Positions 15,895 through 24,908 are shown, numbered from the stretch's first letter. The stretch: 64,000 nucleotides of DNA from Prochlorococcus marinus str. MIT 9211 (GCF_000018585.1 NC_009976.1:553982-617981), one strand, 5' to 3'. Translations and numbers: made by a program. The notes: generated by a model not told the origin, from the sequence alone.

Positions 15895-16056
15895 TCATGG
15901 GAGATTACCTTTTTTTAAAAGGAAAAATAATCCACCAATAACTAAAGGACCTGCTGTTGCTGCTAATCCCATTAACCCCAAGACCTTTAAGACTTCGGAA
16001 GTCTCTATGGCTGGTTGAGTTGCTAATACTAGTGAAGCTAAACAAAAGGTTTTCAT
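15895..16056 (-). CDS. 53-aa membrane microprotein
   Basis: ATG frame. A signal-like start (KTFCLASLVLATQPA) and a second long hydrophobic segment (LGLMGLAATAGPLVIGGLFF) ending in KKGNLP. Lies 55 bases after the exported protein start region of 16112-16420, same strand. Function unknown. Confidence 0.55.
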   Translation of the reverse strand: MKTFCLASLVLATQPAIETSEVLKVLGLMGLAATAGPLVIGGLFFLLKKGNLP

Positions 16057-16111
16057 ATTTGTTTTGGCTTATAGCGTTTTAGGCAATTTTTGAGCTTTAA
16101 AACTTAGCGAT

Positions 16112-16420
16112 TTATTCATAAGAGTCCAAACCTGCTACAAAAGGGAAAACTTGATCAGACCCTAAATCTGGATAATTGGCTATATCAGGGTTGGTATTCA
16201 TATCTTCGTTGTCTTCAGCTTGTTCAATAACTATTCCTAATGGATTGTCCCCGTTAGCTTCTTGAGAGAGTGATTTCTCTAAAGCATTGGTGCTAGCTAC
16301 TTCTACAAAAAAGATTGAATAGATTAATGCTATTGATAAAGTGAAAAGAGAAATCACCTTGAAAACTTGTCTGTGCATTTCATTGGTAATTGCTTTGCGC
16401 CATCTAATGAGTTGATTCAT
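16112..16420 (-). CDS. hypothetical anchored protein
   Basis: Up to 102 residues; a second Met (MHRQVFKV, residue 15) may be the real start. One membrane segment (VISLFTLSIALIYSIFFVEV) then an acidic, Asn/Asp-rich tail of about 60 residues that would face the periplasm or lumen. No family recognised. Confidence 0.5.
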   Translation of the reverse strand: MNQLIRWRKAITNEMHRQVFKVISLFTLSIALIYSIFFVEVASTNALEKSLSQEANGDNPLGIVIEQAEDNEDMNTNPDIANYPDLGSDQVFPFVAGLDSYE

Positions 16421-16704
16421 CTTAGGACCTTTTCGTTTCTCTTACTCAATGTAGTTAAGCAAGGTGTTTTAGTAACCATTTTTTGAAAACGTTGATAGGA
16501 TTTATTTCATATGGGCTTTCTATGACTAGGACTTAGTCTCGAGTTGGCCAATTGCGAGAAAAGATTTTGCAGTCGATGACTATTATTAAAGGCTAATATG
16601 GTTAGCTTAATCGCTCTATTCTTCAGCTCTTACCAACAAGCTAAGAGTGCAAGGGTAGGTTATAAAGAATATCTTTAGGATGATTCCCTTTATTCTGACT
16701 GCTA

Positions 16705-16803
16705 ATGAGCGAAAATTTTTTAGTGCATTGGGATGTTGGATTTGAAGTAATGGTTGTCTTGAGTTTGATTATTTATGCTCAATTGTTTAGGAACAATAGA
16801 TAA
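16705..16803 (+). CDS. 32-aa membrane microprotein
   Basis: ATG frame with one hydrophobic segment (GFEVMVVLSLIIYAQLF) and a short basic tail RNNR. Size and layout are like small photosynthetic or membrane-complex subunits, but no match is recognised. Confidence 0.4.
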   Translation: MSENFLVHWDVGFEVMVVLSLIIYAQLFRNNR

Positions 16804-16921
16804 GAGCTTTCCCCCTAGGCGCTTACAAGTTGTTTGAGAGTTAAAAAAAGTGCTTGCTGCTTAGAAGTAAAAAAGATAAAAATGACTTGACTATTGCTTA
16901 CCATTTGCGAGCCTTATTGGA

Positions 16922-18214
16922 ATGAATGAAATCAACTGTCCAGAGTGTGGCAAAGTTTTCAAATTTGAGGAGACTGGTTACGCGAATATTATCAAGCAGG
17001 TAAGAGATGCAGAGTTTGATCAAGAATTGCTTGACAGACTTGAATTGGCAGAAAAAGATAAGATCCAATCAATTGAACTGGCTAAAAAGAAAATTACAAT
17101 AGAGATGCAGGAGATTTGTGCGGATAAAGATACAAAAATCCAGGGATTAGAAGCAAAGCTCAATGCGGCAGTTGTTGAAAGAACATTGGCTGTGACTCAA
17201 GCTAAAAGTTCTGTAGAAAAGGAACGAGATAGCCTTGTCTACCAACTTGAGAAGATTAAAGAAAATAGTGAATTTGCCCAACAGCTTGCAATTAATCAGG
17301 CCGTAAGTGGTTTACAAAAGGAAAGGGAACAGTTGAAAGCTAGCCTTGAGAAAGCCAGGCTAGAAAAGGAACTAGAAGAAAAGTCTTTGAAGGAAAAATA
17401 TGAAATTCAGATTAAAGACAGAGATAATGCGATTGAAAGACTTCGGGATATGAAATTGCGTCTTTCTACAAAAATGGTAGGAGAGTCGCTTGAGCAGCAC
17501 TGTGAGATTGAATTGAATCGACTTCGAGCTTTGGCTTTCCCAAAGGCTTATTTTGAAAAAGACAATGATGTAAGAACAGGGAGTAAGGGGGATTATATTT
17601 TTCGAGACTTTGATGATAGTGGAACTGAGATAGTTTCAATTATGTTTGAAATGAAGAATAAGAGCGAATTAACTTCGACAAGAAAAAAGAATGAAGATTT
17701 TTTGAAAGAGCTTAATAAAGATAGAAATGAGAAAGGCTGTGAGTACGCTGTTTTGGTATCTTTACTTGAGCCTGAGAGTGACTTTTATAATTCTGGAATA
17801 GTTGATGTCTCTCACCGCTATCCAAAGATGTATGTGGTTCGCCCTCAATGCTTTATTTCTATAATTACTCTCTTACGTAATGCAGCTATAAAGTCATTGC
17901 AATACAAGTCAGAATTGGCTCTTGTTAAGGCACAGAATATTGATATAACGAATTTTGAAAGTAGCTTGGAAATATTTAAAGATACATTTGGTAAAAACTA
18001 TAGCCTTGCTTCAAGAAGATTTGAAACTGCAATTCAAGAAATTGATAAGTCAATTGATCATTTGCAAAAAACTAAGGATGCTCTCCTTGGAGCAGATAGA
18101 AATCTTCGACTTGCCAATGATAAGGCCCAAGAAGTTACAGTAAAAAAATTGATTAGAAATAACCCTACGATGAAAGCAAAATTTAGTGATCTTAAAAATA
18201 AGAATGTCGCTTGA
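16922..18214 (+). CDS. DUF2130 domain protein
   Basis: 430 residues. A short N-terminal zinc-ribbon-like part (NCPECGKVF) is followed by a long coiled coil (about 30-190) and the DUF2130 core: [60 protein letters not shown]. The core resembles restriction-endonuclease-like folds (E-x-K in FEMKNK), so a nuclease-related role is possible, though the family is uncharacterised. A second helical region closes the protein. It stands alone, common for accessory DNA. Confidence 0.85.
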   Translation: MNEINCPECGKVFKFEETGYANIIKQVRDAEFDQELLDRLELAEKDKIQSIELAKKKITIEMQEICADKDTKIQGLEAKLNAAVVERTLAVTQAKSSVEKERDSLVYQLEKIKENSEFAQQLAINQAVSGLQKEREQLKASLEKARLEKELEEKSLKEKYEIQIKDRDNAIERLRDMKLRLSTKMVGESLEQHCEIELNRLRALAFPKAYFEKDNDVRTGSKGDYIFRDFDDSGTEIVSIMFEMKNKSELTSTRKKNEDFLKELNKDRNEKGCEYAVLVSLLEPESDFYNSGIVDVSHRYPKMYVVRPQCFISIITLLRNAAIKSLQYKSELALVKAQNIDITNFESSLEIFKDTFGKNYSLASRRFETAIQEIDKSIDHLQKTKDALLGADRNLRLANDKAQEVTVKKLIRNNPTMKAKFSDLKNKNVA

Positions 18215-18442
18215 CAGATTGAAAAATTTTTTAAAGAGCTTGCAAAATTCACAGGAAACCCCTTAGAGATAAGCATGTTGTTAAAACTGTTGATATGACT
18301 ACGTCATGTAGGCCTTGTCTCACAAATTAAGTAAGGAATTTCACTTTGATTGCAACTGCTTCAACAGGTTTGCCCAATATGATATTCGCCAGTTAAGTGA
18401 TTAATCCTTATTGCTATTCTTTTTGAAGAATGCCAATAAGAG

Positions 18443-18568
18443 ATGCCAACAGTTGAAGCAGCAAATAGAACAGTGGGAACATTTGGCATTATCTTGTTCT
18501 TGACGTCAAGTTTTTATTTGATTTGACCTATCCAGAGATTTTTTCAAAAAAAGGATATTGAATCATGA
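18443..18568 (+). pseudogene. interrupted copy of the MPTVEAANR microprotein
   Basis: Starts MPTVEAANRTVGTFG exactly like the protein at 2496, but after FYLI a TGA (18524-18526) stands where the paralog has TGG (Trp). Reading through gives PIQRFFQKKDIES and a TGA at 18566-18568 that overlaps the ATG of the next gene as ATGA. So the ancestral frame ran to 18568. The remaining 27-residue product may still be made. Confidence 0.65.
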
Positions 18569-18675
18569 CACACGAACCAGGCTGGAAAAATATATTGGCT
18601 TACTTTTATATGGGATCTGTATTTCTTGCAGCCGTGATATGGATACTTGGTTACGTTAAGTCTCAGGCGTTATAA
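18565..18675 (+). CDS. 36-aa membrane microprotein
   Basis: ATG frame overlapping the old stop of the preceding copy. GWKNILAYFYMGSVFLAAVI is mostly membrane helix. Its first residues (xxxxGWK) recall the 43-aa protein at 20894 (NTYGWKDLL). Overlaps the end of the minus-strand gene at 18656. Function unknown. Confidence 0.5.
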   Translation: MTHEPGWKNILAYFYMGSVFLAAVIWILGYVKSQAL

Positions 18676-18874
18676 AACGTTTTTTGATTTTTGCTGATTT
18701 GTCTAATTCATTTATAAAAGAAGAGAGATTGCATTTTGTCGAACCATCTTCTCTAGTAATTCCATAGCCAGCAGCCAAGCAGAGCTCATCTCCGTTGCCT
18801 TTGAACTTCTCTCTATTCTGCTCTATATAAGAAGCTAGTTCTTGCCCTTTCAACTTCTTCGGATTTTCAAGCAT
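18656..18874 (-). CDS. hypothetical 72-aa protein
   Basis: Features ELASYIEQNREKFKGNGDEL followed by CLAAGYGITREDGSTKCN and FINELDKSAK; two cysteines frame the Gly-rich middle. It looks like a conserved Prochlorococcus small protein; no role known to me. Confidence 0.6.
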   Translation of the reverse strand: MLENPKKLKGQELASYIEQNREKFKGNGDELCLAAGYGITREDGSTKCNLSSFINELDKSAKIKKRFITPET

Positions 18875-19063
18875 ATCTTCTAAGGCTGTGAACTCTAATC
18901 TGACAAGAATTCATGCTTTTGGGTTGTTCAAGTTGTACTTAGTAAGAAAAATCACTTTATATATCCAACCAGATCTTAGTCAGTTAATGAAAAATTCTAG
19001 CTTCACATCACTTAGGCTGCTGCAATAACTACTTCTCTCATATATCCCTAGGGAAAATTTTAA

Positions 19064-19234
19064 CTATTTAGCCCCCTGATAGGCAGGGATCATCATTCCA
19101 CCGTCTTGGTCGTCATCGTCGTCAAAGCCCCGAGCTAAAAGTTCGATGATGACCAAAACAGAGATGGGATAGAAACACCAGAGGAATGCTTTCCAAAAAG
19201 GGAATATTTCTACGCCTAGCTGAAGTTCTCCCAT
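19064..19234 (-). CDS. 56-aa membrane microprotein with Asp run
   Basis: ATG frame: one membrane segment (FLWCFYPISVLVIIELLARG) directly followed by FDDDDDQDGGMMIPAYQG. The poly-Asp patch after the helix could bind cations. No family recognised. Confidence 0.55.
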   Translation of the reverse strand: MGELQLGVEIFPFWKAFLWCFYPISVLVIIELLARGFDDDDDQDGGMMIPAYQGAK

Positions 19235-19290
19235 TTACTTGTTATAAGTGGCCATAACATAATTGATGAAATTAAAAAACGTGTGTCGAT

Positions 19291-19575
19291 TTATACGAAG
19301 TGCTCATTTTTTTTATAGATCAATTTCAGAAAAAGAATAGTTGTATTTAGAATGCATGTAATTATGTTGGCGATTAGAACTGGTAGGGAATTTGTTTGAA
19401 TTGCATAGAGGATCCAGAATAAAACTCCTGTGATGAACATTATTAGCATCACTATGGAAACATCCTCAGCGCTCTTTGTCTTGATTGTTTTTATAACCTG
19501 AGGTAAGAAGGCTACTGTTGTTAATGCAGCAGCTATAAATCCAAAGAAATTAGGAGTATTTACTATGTCAACCAT
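19291..19575 (-). CDS. SemiSWEET sugar transporter (MtN3/PQ-loop family)
   Basis: 94 residues and three membrane helices, the exact size of bacterial SemiSWEETs, which work as homodimers to carry sugars by facilitated diffusion. The PQ motif is in TTVAFLPQVIKTIKTKSAED, followed by VSIVMLIMFITGVLFWILYA and NIITCILN. Substrate cannot be read from sequence; sucrose or glucose are usual. Confidence 0.88.
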   Translation of the reverse strand: MVDIVNTPNFFGFIAAALTTVAFLPQVIKTIKTKSAEDVSIVMLIMFITGVLFWILYAIQTNSLPVLIANIITCILNTTILFLKLIYKKNEHFV

Positions 19576-19761
19576 TTCTCTGGTTGATAGAGTTTGATTG
19601 ATTCATGATTTCTTCTGAGATCTTTTCTAGCGCAATAAACTTGTAAAATTTAGTAGAAAGCTAAGAATACCGCTTTTGTTAGTAGAGCCTGAAAGAATTG
19701 TTCCTTGGAATGTAACTTTGTAGAAGATATGCAATGCTTTTTTAGTCTACAAAGGTTTTTT

Positions 19762-20106
19762 ATGGACAAAAAAGGGGCAAAAGGCTATTGGATTAACACT
19801 GCAACAGTTGTTAATCCTGAATTATTTGCTGATTATGTAGAGCAGGTAGTCCCTTGGCTTGCTTCTGTTGAAGGGACTATTTTTGCTAAAGATACCGATC
19901 CTCACGGCAAAGAAGGGACCGAAGGTGCAAACTTTGCCGTGATTTGCGAGTTTCCTTCTATGAGGGCAGCTATTGATGCTTATGAATCTGCTGAATACAA
20001 AGAGATAGGGAAGATCCGTAAAGCTGCTACAGGGAATGGAACTTTCACAATTATCGAAGGTATGGATGAAGCTCAAAGATTAAGAAGAGCAATGGGTAAA
20101 AAATAA
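19762..20106 (+). CDS. DUF1330-like protein, paralog of 2170-2469
   Basis: 114 residues from the ATG at 19762, chosen because an aaagg sequence lies 7 bases upstream and the family begins near GYWI; a longer frame to 19705 exists. GYWINTATVVNPELFADYVE, NFAVICEFPS and AYESAEYKEIGKIRKAA match the paralog. It carries an extra basic C-terminus ([11 protein letters not shown]). Its stop overlaps the next ATG (TAATG). Confidence 0.7.
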   Translation: MDKKGAKGYWINTATVVNPELFADYVEQVVPWLASVEGTIFAKDTDPHGKEGTEGANFAVICEFPSMRAAIDAYESAEYKEIGKIRKAATGNGTFTIIEGMDEAQRLRRAMGKK

Positions 20107-20276
20107 TGACTAAATTTACAGATGATCAAATGTTGGCTGCCATTGCACAAAAAGGAATCGTTAAAGATTCTTATGTCAAAATCCAAGAAGCTTGTCAGGC
20201 CTTGCAGGAAGGGACAGGTTGTCCTGATGAGGATATAGACGATTTACTTAGATTCCTTGTTGGTAGATGGCAATAA
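20106..20276 (+). CDS. 56-aa protein, paralog of 24368-24541
   Basis: Coupled to the DUF1330-like gene by TAATG. The core YVKIQEACQALQEGTGCPDE matches FVKVKEACMRLQEKTGCSND in the protein at 24368, with both cysteines kept. Soluble and helical. Function unknown. Confidence 0.65.
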   Translation: MTKFTDDQMLAAIAQKGIVKDSYVKIQEACQALQEGTGCPDEDIDDLLRFLVGRWQ

Positions 20277-20427
20277 GGTTCTCTCAGAGGACCTTATCGA
20301 AAAGGACATAGTCTTAAAAAACACCTTAATAGCAGAAAAATCTTCTAGGCCATAAAGATTATATTGAATGATTTTTGAGTATTTATTTCAGTTGGTCTTT
20401 CTTGCAATAAGTAGCGAGGCTTAGTAC

Positions 20428-20625
20428 ATGACAAATTTTATTTACGTACTTGCAGTTACGCAGGTTTGGAAGCCTTCTGAAGGCCTTATCTACTTTTTGC
20501 TAGTGATAGGGGCTTTCTTGACGGCGGGAGTTGCTCTTTCGATTCTTACTTTCTACGAAGACTGCTATTGGGGTGATGAGTCTTATAGAAAGGTTTTGAA
20601 AGAAGGTAAGAAGTCATCTATTTAG
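20428..20625 (+). CDS. 65-aa membrane protein
   Basis: ATG frame with one or two hydrophobic segments (GLIYFLLVIGAFLTAGVALS) and a charged tail (YEDCYWGDESYRKVLKEGKK). Function unknown. Confidence 0.55.
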   Translation: MTNFIYVLAVTQVWKPSEGLIYFLLVIGAFLTAGVALSILTFYEDCYWGDESYRKVLKEGKKSSI

Positions 20626-20721
20626 TGAGGTTTAAAGCTCGCCTTCATCACTAAGGATTTATTCAATACTTTCGAAAATAAAAATGCAGGCGTATGCTGT
20701 TTTTATTATGCTTGATTCCTA

Positions 20722-20865
20722 ATGGCTGTAGCAACAAAAACTATCAAAAAGAGCTTGCCAAGGCTTGGTAAGTTTGCCACATCTAAGCTGATTCAAAATT
20801 TGGGATCGAATCAAGAGCAATATAAGTTCGACGGAAATTTGCGAACTGTTCATGGAAGAGACTGA
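20722..20865 (+). CDS. 47-aa basic microprotein
   Basis: ATG frame, basic first half (TKTIKKSLPRLGKFATSKLI), polar second half ending LRTVHGRD. No family recognised. It precedes the membrane microprotein at 20894 by 28 bases. Confidence 0.45.
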   Translation: MAVATKTIKKSLPRLGKFATSKLIQNLGSNQEQYKFDGNLRTVHGRD

Positions 20866-20893
20866 CTATACTTTTTAATCAGACCGTGAATAC

Positions 20894-21025
20894 ATGAACA
20901 CCTACGGCTGGAAAGATTTACTTGTTGATGCAGCAATTATTGTCGTGATAGCTGGCATTATTCTTTTGGTGATTGGATCATTCCCTGGCTTTTTCGGAAA
21001 ATTCCTTCAGAGAATAAATTTTTAA
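20894..21025 (+). CDS. 43-aa membrane microprotein
   Basis: ATG frame: NTYGWKDLLVDAAIIVVIAG then ILLVIGSFPGFFGKFLQRIN, one long membrane helix with a basic end. Similar in plan to the microprotein at 18565. Function unknown. Confidence 0.5.
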   Translation: MNTYGWKDLLVDAAIIVVIAGIILLVIGSFPGFFGKFLQRINF

Positions 21026-21066
21026 AAAATTGTGCTTTTGATTCCTTAATCTCAATAGTTCTATAT

Positions 21067-21234
21067 ATGAAACCTTTGATACTAATTCTGTTACTTATTG
21101 GGGTTTCATTGCTTTTTGGGATATTTCAAATACTAAAAATACTGATAAAAAAGCAAATTGACGATCAAATAAAAAAAATGATTCCTTTGAAATTGGTCAG
21201 AAGTCAGGTGGGAATAAAAATCAAATGGCTTTAA
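21067..21234 (+). CDS. 55-aa membrane-anchored basic protein
   Basis: N-terminal membrane helix (LILILLLIGVSLLFGIFQIL) and a Lys-rich cytoplasmic part (KKQIDDQIKKMIPLKLVRSQ). No family recognised. A hairpin follows at 21265. Confidence 0.5.
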   Translation: MKPLILILLLIGVSLLFGIFQILKILIKKQIDDQIKKMIPLKLVRSQVGIKIKWL

Positions 21235-21264
21235 AACAAAACTTAATTTCAAGAGATAAAGCTC

Positions 21265-21296
21265 AGAGCTATCAAGTATTTAGGCCTGATAGCTCT
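21265..21296 (+). terminator. hairpin, possible terminator
   Basis: Perfect 10-bp stem agagctatca/tgatagctct, 12-base loop, between a plus-strand gene ending at 21234 and a minus-strand gene ending at 21320. No T-tract follows, so a terminator role is uncertain. Confidence 0.4.
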
Positions 21297-21319
21297 TGGA
21301 GATTGCTTAATAGATGGAA

Positions 21320-21499
21320 TTAGTCTTTAAGGGCATAACCCTCTTTTGAATAAAAGCTTGTATAACCGTCTGTAGCTCTTGCCCGGATAATGATTATATG
21401 AACTGGGATTGCTACTAATGCATGAAAAAATGTAAGCAGAAGGAAATCCATTGGGACTCCTGTTTGTCCATACATTGCAAAAAGGGTTGATAGGTGCAT
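21320..21499 (-). CDS. 59-aa membrane microprotein
   Basis: ATG frame: STLFAMYGQTGVPMDFLLLT, then FFHALVAIPVHIIIIRARAT, ending GYTSFYSKEGYALKD. One membrane helix with Arg at its inner end. Function unknown. Confidence 0.55.
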   Translation of the reverse strand: MHLSTLFAMYGQTGVPMDFLLLTFFHALVAIPVHIIIIRARATDGYTSFYSKEGYALKD

Positions 21500-21659
21500 A
21501 GTTTTAGATGGTTCAACCTGTACTTATTGAGTTTGTCTCCTAAATCAATAGTTTGCATGATTGGTATTAAAAAATTAATGCCTCTTTGCAACCAAAAGAA
21601 AGCAACAGATTTTTTTATCCATATGAGAGGCTTAAATTTGGGACTAAAGTGACTCTTTT

Positions 21660-21896
21660 ATGATTAGAAACTTTTTATTTGTTCTTGTGGGTCTTTTTGG
21701 AGGGCTTTGGATTGCTTGGCCAGGGATAAGTGATGAAGAGAATTGGAGCTGTGCCAAGGAAATTGTTATGAAATCAAAAGAAGAACGTACAGATATACGT
21801 GCCATTTTAGCTGTTTCACCTAAGTACCTTTTAAAGCAAGGGAGCCAGGGGCCAATGGATCAGTTAAGAGTTGTAGGCGATGCATGCTTTCGATGA
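21660..21896 (+). CDS. small exported hypothetical protein
   Basis: 78 residues. Signal-like N-terminus (IRNFLFVLVGLFGGLWIAWP), two cysteines in the mature part (WSCAKEIV, GDACFR) that could form a disulfide. No family recognised. Confidence 0.55.
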   Translation: MIRNFLFVLVGLFGGLWIAWPGISDEENWSCAKEIVMKSKEERTDIRAILAVSPKYLLKQGSQGPMDQLRVVGDACFR

Positions 21897-22043
21897 GAAT
21901 AAGTGGACCTAGGGCTAATACTTCCTTTTAAGATGTCTGTTTCTAATCAAAAATAAAGAAAAGGTATAAATTTTTGATCAACAACGACACCTGTAGAAAA
22001 TTTTCACTAGCTTCTCTGAAATTCCTGCGAGTACAAGGTTCAA

Positions 22044-22151
22044 ATGGCTCAAAAAATTTCTGGTGCTTTGAATTCACCCTTTAGAGAATTGGTAGAGTTT
22101 GCCTTTTTTTGTATTGTTGGCTTTACAGCTGGATCGCTTGGCTTGATATAA
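22044..22151 (+). CDS. 35-aa membrane microprotein
   Basis: ATG frame: AQKISGALNSPFRELVEFAF then FCIVGFTAGSLGLI. Amphipathic start and one membrane segment. It precedes the hairpin-rich region 22213-22373, which may be its 3' untranslated region. Confidence 0.45.
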   Translation: MAQKISGALNSPFRELVEFAFFCIVGFTAGSLGLI

Positions 22152-22212
22152 GTTTTGGCTCGATACATGAGCATCCTTTACTGGCCTGTCCTATATCAAA
22201 ACTTTTTTGTGA

Positions 22213-22373
22213 TGTAATCTTTCTGGGATTACAAAGTTCTATCGGATATATATAAATAATCTTCCCCTGTGCTGTTAATAATAATCAGCATATAGAACAG
22301 GAGGTTAATATTTGTTCTTCCCATAAAAGAACTTCTAGAAATTATCCTAGAGGTTCTTCTATGGGATTTTTTT
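22213..22373 (+). ncRNA. candidate small RNA or structured 3' UTR
   Basis: Non-coding stretch with three hairpins: tgtaatc/gattaca (22213-22233), a cctgt-gctg/cagc...acagg structure (22266-22301), and a strong terminator at 22320-22365 plus T-tract. The terminator stem has 19 positions with one mismatch and one G-T pair. Either a free small RNA, as is common in Prochlorococcus (the Yfr RNAs), or the tail of the 22044 gene. No match to a named RNA recognised. Confidence 0.4.
22320..22373 (+). terminator. rho-independent terminator
   Basis: Long near-perfect stem beginning cccataaaagaac and closing gttcttctatggg, 8-base loop, followed by seven T. Oriented for plus-strand transcripts. Confidence 0.85.
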
Positions 22374-22387
22374 CGTTTAAAAGCTAT

Positions 22388-22531
22388 TTAGCTTTTACCG
22401 TCTACATCAAATTTTTCTAGGTTAGGCCCTGCAATGAAGCCTACAATAGCAAAGAGAGCAATGGAAGCAACTCCAACTGCAGCTGCAGTTGGATTGAATC
22501 CACCTGCTGTGATAGTAGCTAAAAGATTCAT
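22388..22531 (-). CDS. 47-aa membrane microprotein (PTAA-ASIALFA family)
   Basis: From the ATG at 22531 (a TTG-started frame reaches 22588). The segment NPTAAAVGVASIALFAIVGF followed by IAGPNLEKFD is closely matched by the protein at 36658-36807 (PTAAYIGIASIALFAVM, VGPDYDQM). One membrane helix. Function unknown. Confidence 0.6.
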   Translation of the reverse strand: MNLLATITAGGFNPTAAAVGVASIALFAIVGFIAGPNLEKFDVDGKS

Positions 22532-22668
22532 AAAATTAGCCAAAGCTTGGCATTGATAATCCTGGGAGCTTACAAACTTACCGATCAATGGATTGCGATT
22601 ACCTCGAAATCTTCTTATTTAGTTGGATTATTCGGACCAAAGTTTTTATTTATAGATGTGTTTCCTCT

Positions 22669-23022
22669 TTAGCCATTGGCTGAGCTCCTTCTTACGACCC
22701 TTCTTCCATTAGTGACTTCAGAAGATGGTTCTTGCTTGCCCTTTGACAAATCTTCTTTGTGCTCGTTAGGAGGATCGTCTTCTTCCATTTCTGCGCAAAC
22801 CCCCACCACAATTGCTGCTTCGACTTGATTAGGCAGATCCCCAATTGTTATGAGCGCTTTTAAGACAAGTTGCAGGCGAGGGTCTTTGCCAAGCTCCGGG
22901 CGCAGTTTCTTGACTGTTTGCCAAAGCTCTTTTGTGACTTCTTTGAGCAGCTCTTTATCAGTAGCCAAAGCAATTCTTATGTTTATGATTGTTAAACCTA
23001 ACAGCCGATCAGTTACAAGCAA
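22669..23022 (-). CDS. conserved hypothetical protein
   Basis: Helical protein: IRIALATDKELLKEVTKELW, KKLRPELGKDPRLQLVLKAL, GDLPNQVEAAIVVGVCAEME, then an acidic and basic polar tail. No ATG lies near the N-terminal end of the conserved part; the start is probably a TTG (23022 or further in). It resembles a small cyanobacterial family, but I cannot name it. Confidence 0.55.
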   Translation of the reverse strand: MLVTDRLLGLTIINIRIALATDKELLKEVTKELWQTVKKLRPELGKDPRLQLVLKALITIGDLPNQVEAAIVVGVCAEMEEDDPPNEHKEDLSKGKQEPSSEVTNGRRVVRRSSANG

Positions 23023-23130
23023 ATTATTTGATAAATCCTGCTTATTTTTGAGGCTTTAAACGCTTATAGATATGAGCATATAAACAAAGGAGTTTAAGGC
23101 TCTCAATTATTCTTTTGGATGCAATCAGCT

Positions 23131-24137
23131 TTAATGCTTTTCATTAACCCAGATGTATCGGCCACTTTCTTCTTCTCGCTTAACAGCTATGCAATTACTT
23201 GCAACATGCCAGAGAGCGTTCAGGATAGGTGTTGGGTTATATAGATAAGCCTTTGGAAAAGATTTTTTGATTGCCAAAGTTGCTTCTTTCGCGTGGTAAT
23301 GAGGTACACCTGGAGCAATATGGTGGATCACGTGGGTAGACCCTATTTTGTGATGAAGAAAATCAAGAATCAATCCATAGGGCCTGTCAACTGATAGAAA
23401 TGCACCGCGCATAAATGAAAAATCTGAGTCGGCTAGATGGGGCACGTCAGTATCAGTGTGATGAAGCCAGGTATAAATTACGAGCCAAATATTCACCACT
23501 AACAAAGGGGCCACATACAATGCTATTACTTGCCAGCTAGCAAGTAAGCAGGCCAACCGAAAATAAGGTGAAGTATTAACTGAAGCACTCCAAAGGTGTT
23601 TTTCCCAATTGTTTTAGCAATGGCTAGTTCGTTATCGCCACCTTCATTCTCACTAATACTATTTCCTCCAACAACTAAAGGTACATGGGTTTCACCCTTA
23701 CTTATATGGTTGGTGAATCGATGATGAATGGCATGGGACCTTTGCCAAGAGAAGTAGGGAACAAGTAAAAAAGAATGCAATATGTACCCAATCATTGTTT
23801 GAAGCTTCCTATCTGCAGAGAAGGCTCCATGTCCACATTCATGCGCAAGTACCCAAAAGCCCATTGCGCATGTACCTGAAATAAGGTCGTAGATGAACCA
23901 TGCAGGTGCCAACTTTCCTGTAAGCGGAATAGTTAGACCAACCAAAATAATTACTGCTTGAATAGCTAATGATTGAATAAGGTAATAAATGGATCTGCTT
24001 GTTTTACATGAGAAGCATTTCTTTGGGATTACAGCCCTAGCTTGAGAATTAGTGGGAATGTCTTTCATTTCTAGAGCAATTGCTTGCCCTCTTAAGCCAG
24101 AGAATTGGATATTTCTTGTGAATCTGTTGTTCGTCAA
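23131..24137 (-). pseudogene. desA: fatty acid desaturase (delta-12/omega-3 type), disrupted by internal deletion
   Basis: Two overlapping frames encode the two halves of one membrane desaturase. 24137-23526 carries the first two His boxes (HECGHGAFSADRKL, SHAIHHRFTNH) and stops after GWPAYLLAGK. 23556-23131 carries WLVIYTWLHHTDTDVPH and the third box STHVIHH. In the family a segment of very roughly 50-70 residues lies between GWPAYL and the LVVNIWLVIYTW region; it is missing here and the frame changes at the join. So a deletion has probably inactivated the enzyme, which introduces double bonds into membrane lipids. The fold cannot be rescued by a simple frameshift. Confidence 0.8.
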
Positions 24138-24367
24138 AGCTATAATTTAAAGTCGACAGGCTGCTGCCCCTGACTTTGTACCATGATCTTTTGAGAGTAC
24201 TAGGTCATAGGATCCATTTTTTAAGCATTACTAACTGAGGCAGTTCAAAGAACTTTTATACTATTATTGAATAAGATAAACTCTTAAGCTCTGATTGCTT
24301 CAGCCTCTTGAAATAAAGAGGAAGCAAATAATTTCTTGTTTCTGACAGTTAACGACCTATTCTGCCG

Positions 24368-24541
24368 ATGAATCACTACTCAGAAGAAAAACTAACAGAT
24401 ATTTGTGAAGATGCTTTCGTGAAAGTTAAGGAAGCTTGCATGAGGCTCCAAGAAAAAACAGGTTGTTCCAATGATGTGGTTGTTAAAATGCTGAATAATG
24501 TTTCTGAATTTTATATATCTCAAAGTGAATCAACCGATTAG
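24368..24541 (+). CDS. 57-aa protein, paralog of 20106-20276
   Basis: Shares the V-K-x-x-EAC-x-x-LQE-x-TGC core with the 20106 protein; otherwise acidic and helical (SEEKLTDICEDA). An extra cysteine lies before the core. Function unknown. Confidence 0.6.
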   Translation: MNHYSEEKLTDICEDAFVKVKEACMRLQEKTGCSNDVVVKMLNNVSEFYISQSESTD

Positions 24542-24690
24542 CTTGGATATTAATATCCAAGCTTTATAATTTTTTTGAGTAGGCCCGCTTACTTTTACAG
24601 TAGAAAGGCTCAGGAAGAATTACTCAAGTGTTTTTACTAATTACATAATTGTTCTATCTGGTGTAGAAATGTTATAGCAGAGTACTTGTT

Positions 24691-24840
24691 ATGAACTTCA
24701 CACCTGCACAGAAGCCTTTAAGTTGTAGTCTCCCAAGAAAACAGAAAGCTATTGAGGTACTTTATTGCTTGCTTTGGAAAAAACAAAAAAAGGATAGACC
24801 CATGTGGATTATTAAAGAGTTAAATAGTTATTTTATTTAA
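24691..24840 (+). CDS. 49-aa basic microprotein
   Basis: ATG frame rich in Lys and Arg: LPRKQKAIEVLYCLLWKKQK. No membrane helix or family recognised. Weak support. Confidence 0.35.
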   Translation: MNFTPAQKPLSCSLPRKQKAIEVLYCLLWKKQKKDRPMWIIKELNSYFI

Positions 24841-24908
24841 GTGTGATAGAGCTTTTAATAATTTATATACGCTAGAAAAACTTAGCTCTTCCCTTGTTAA
24901 ATTTAGAT

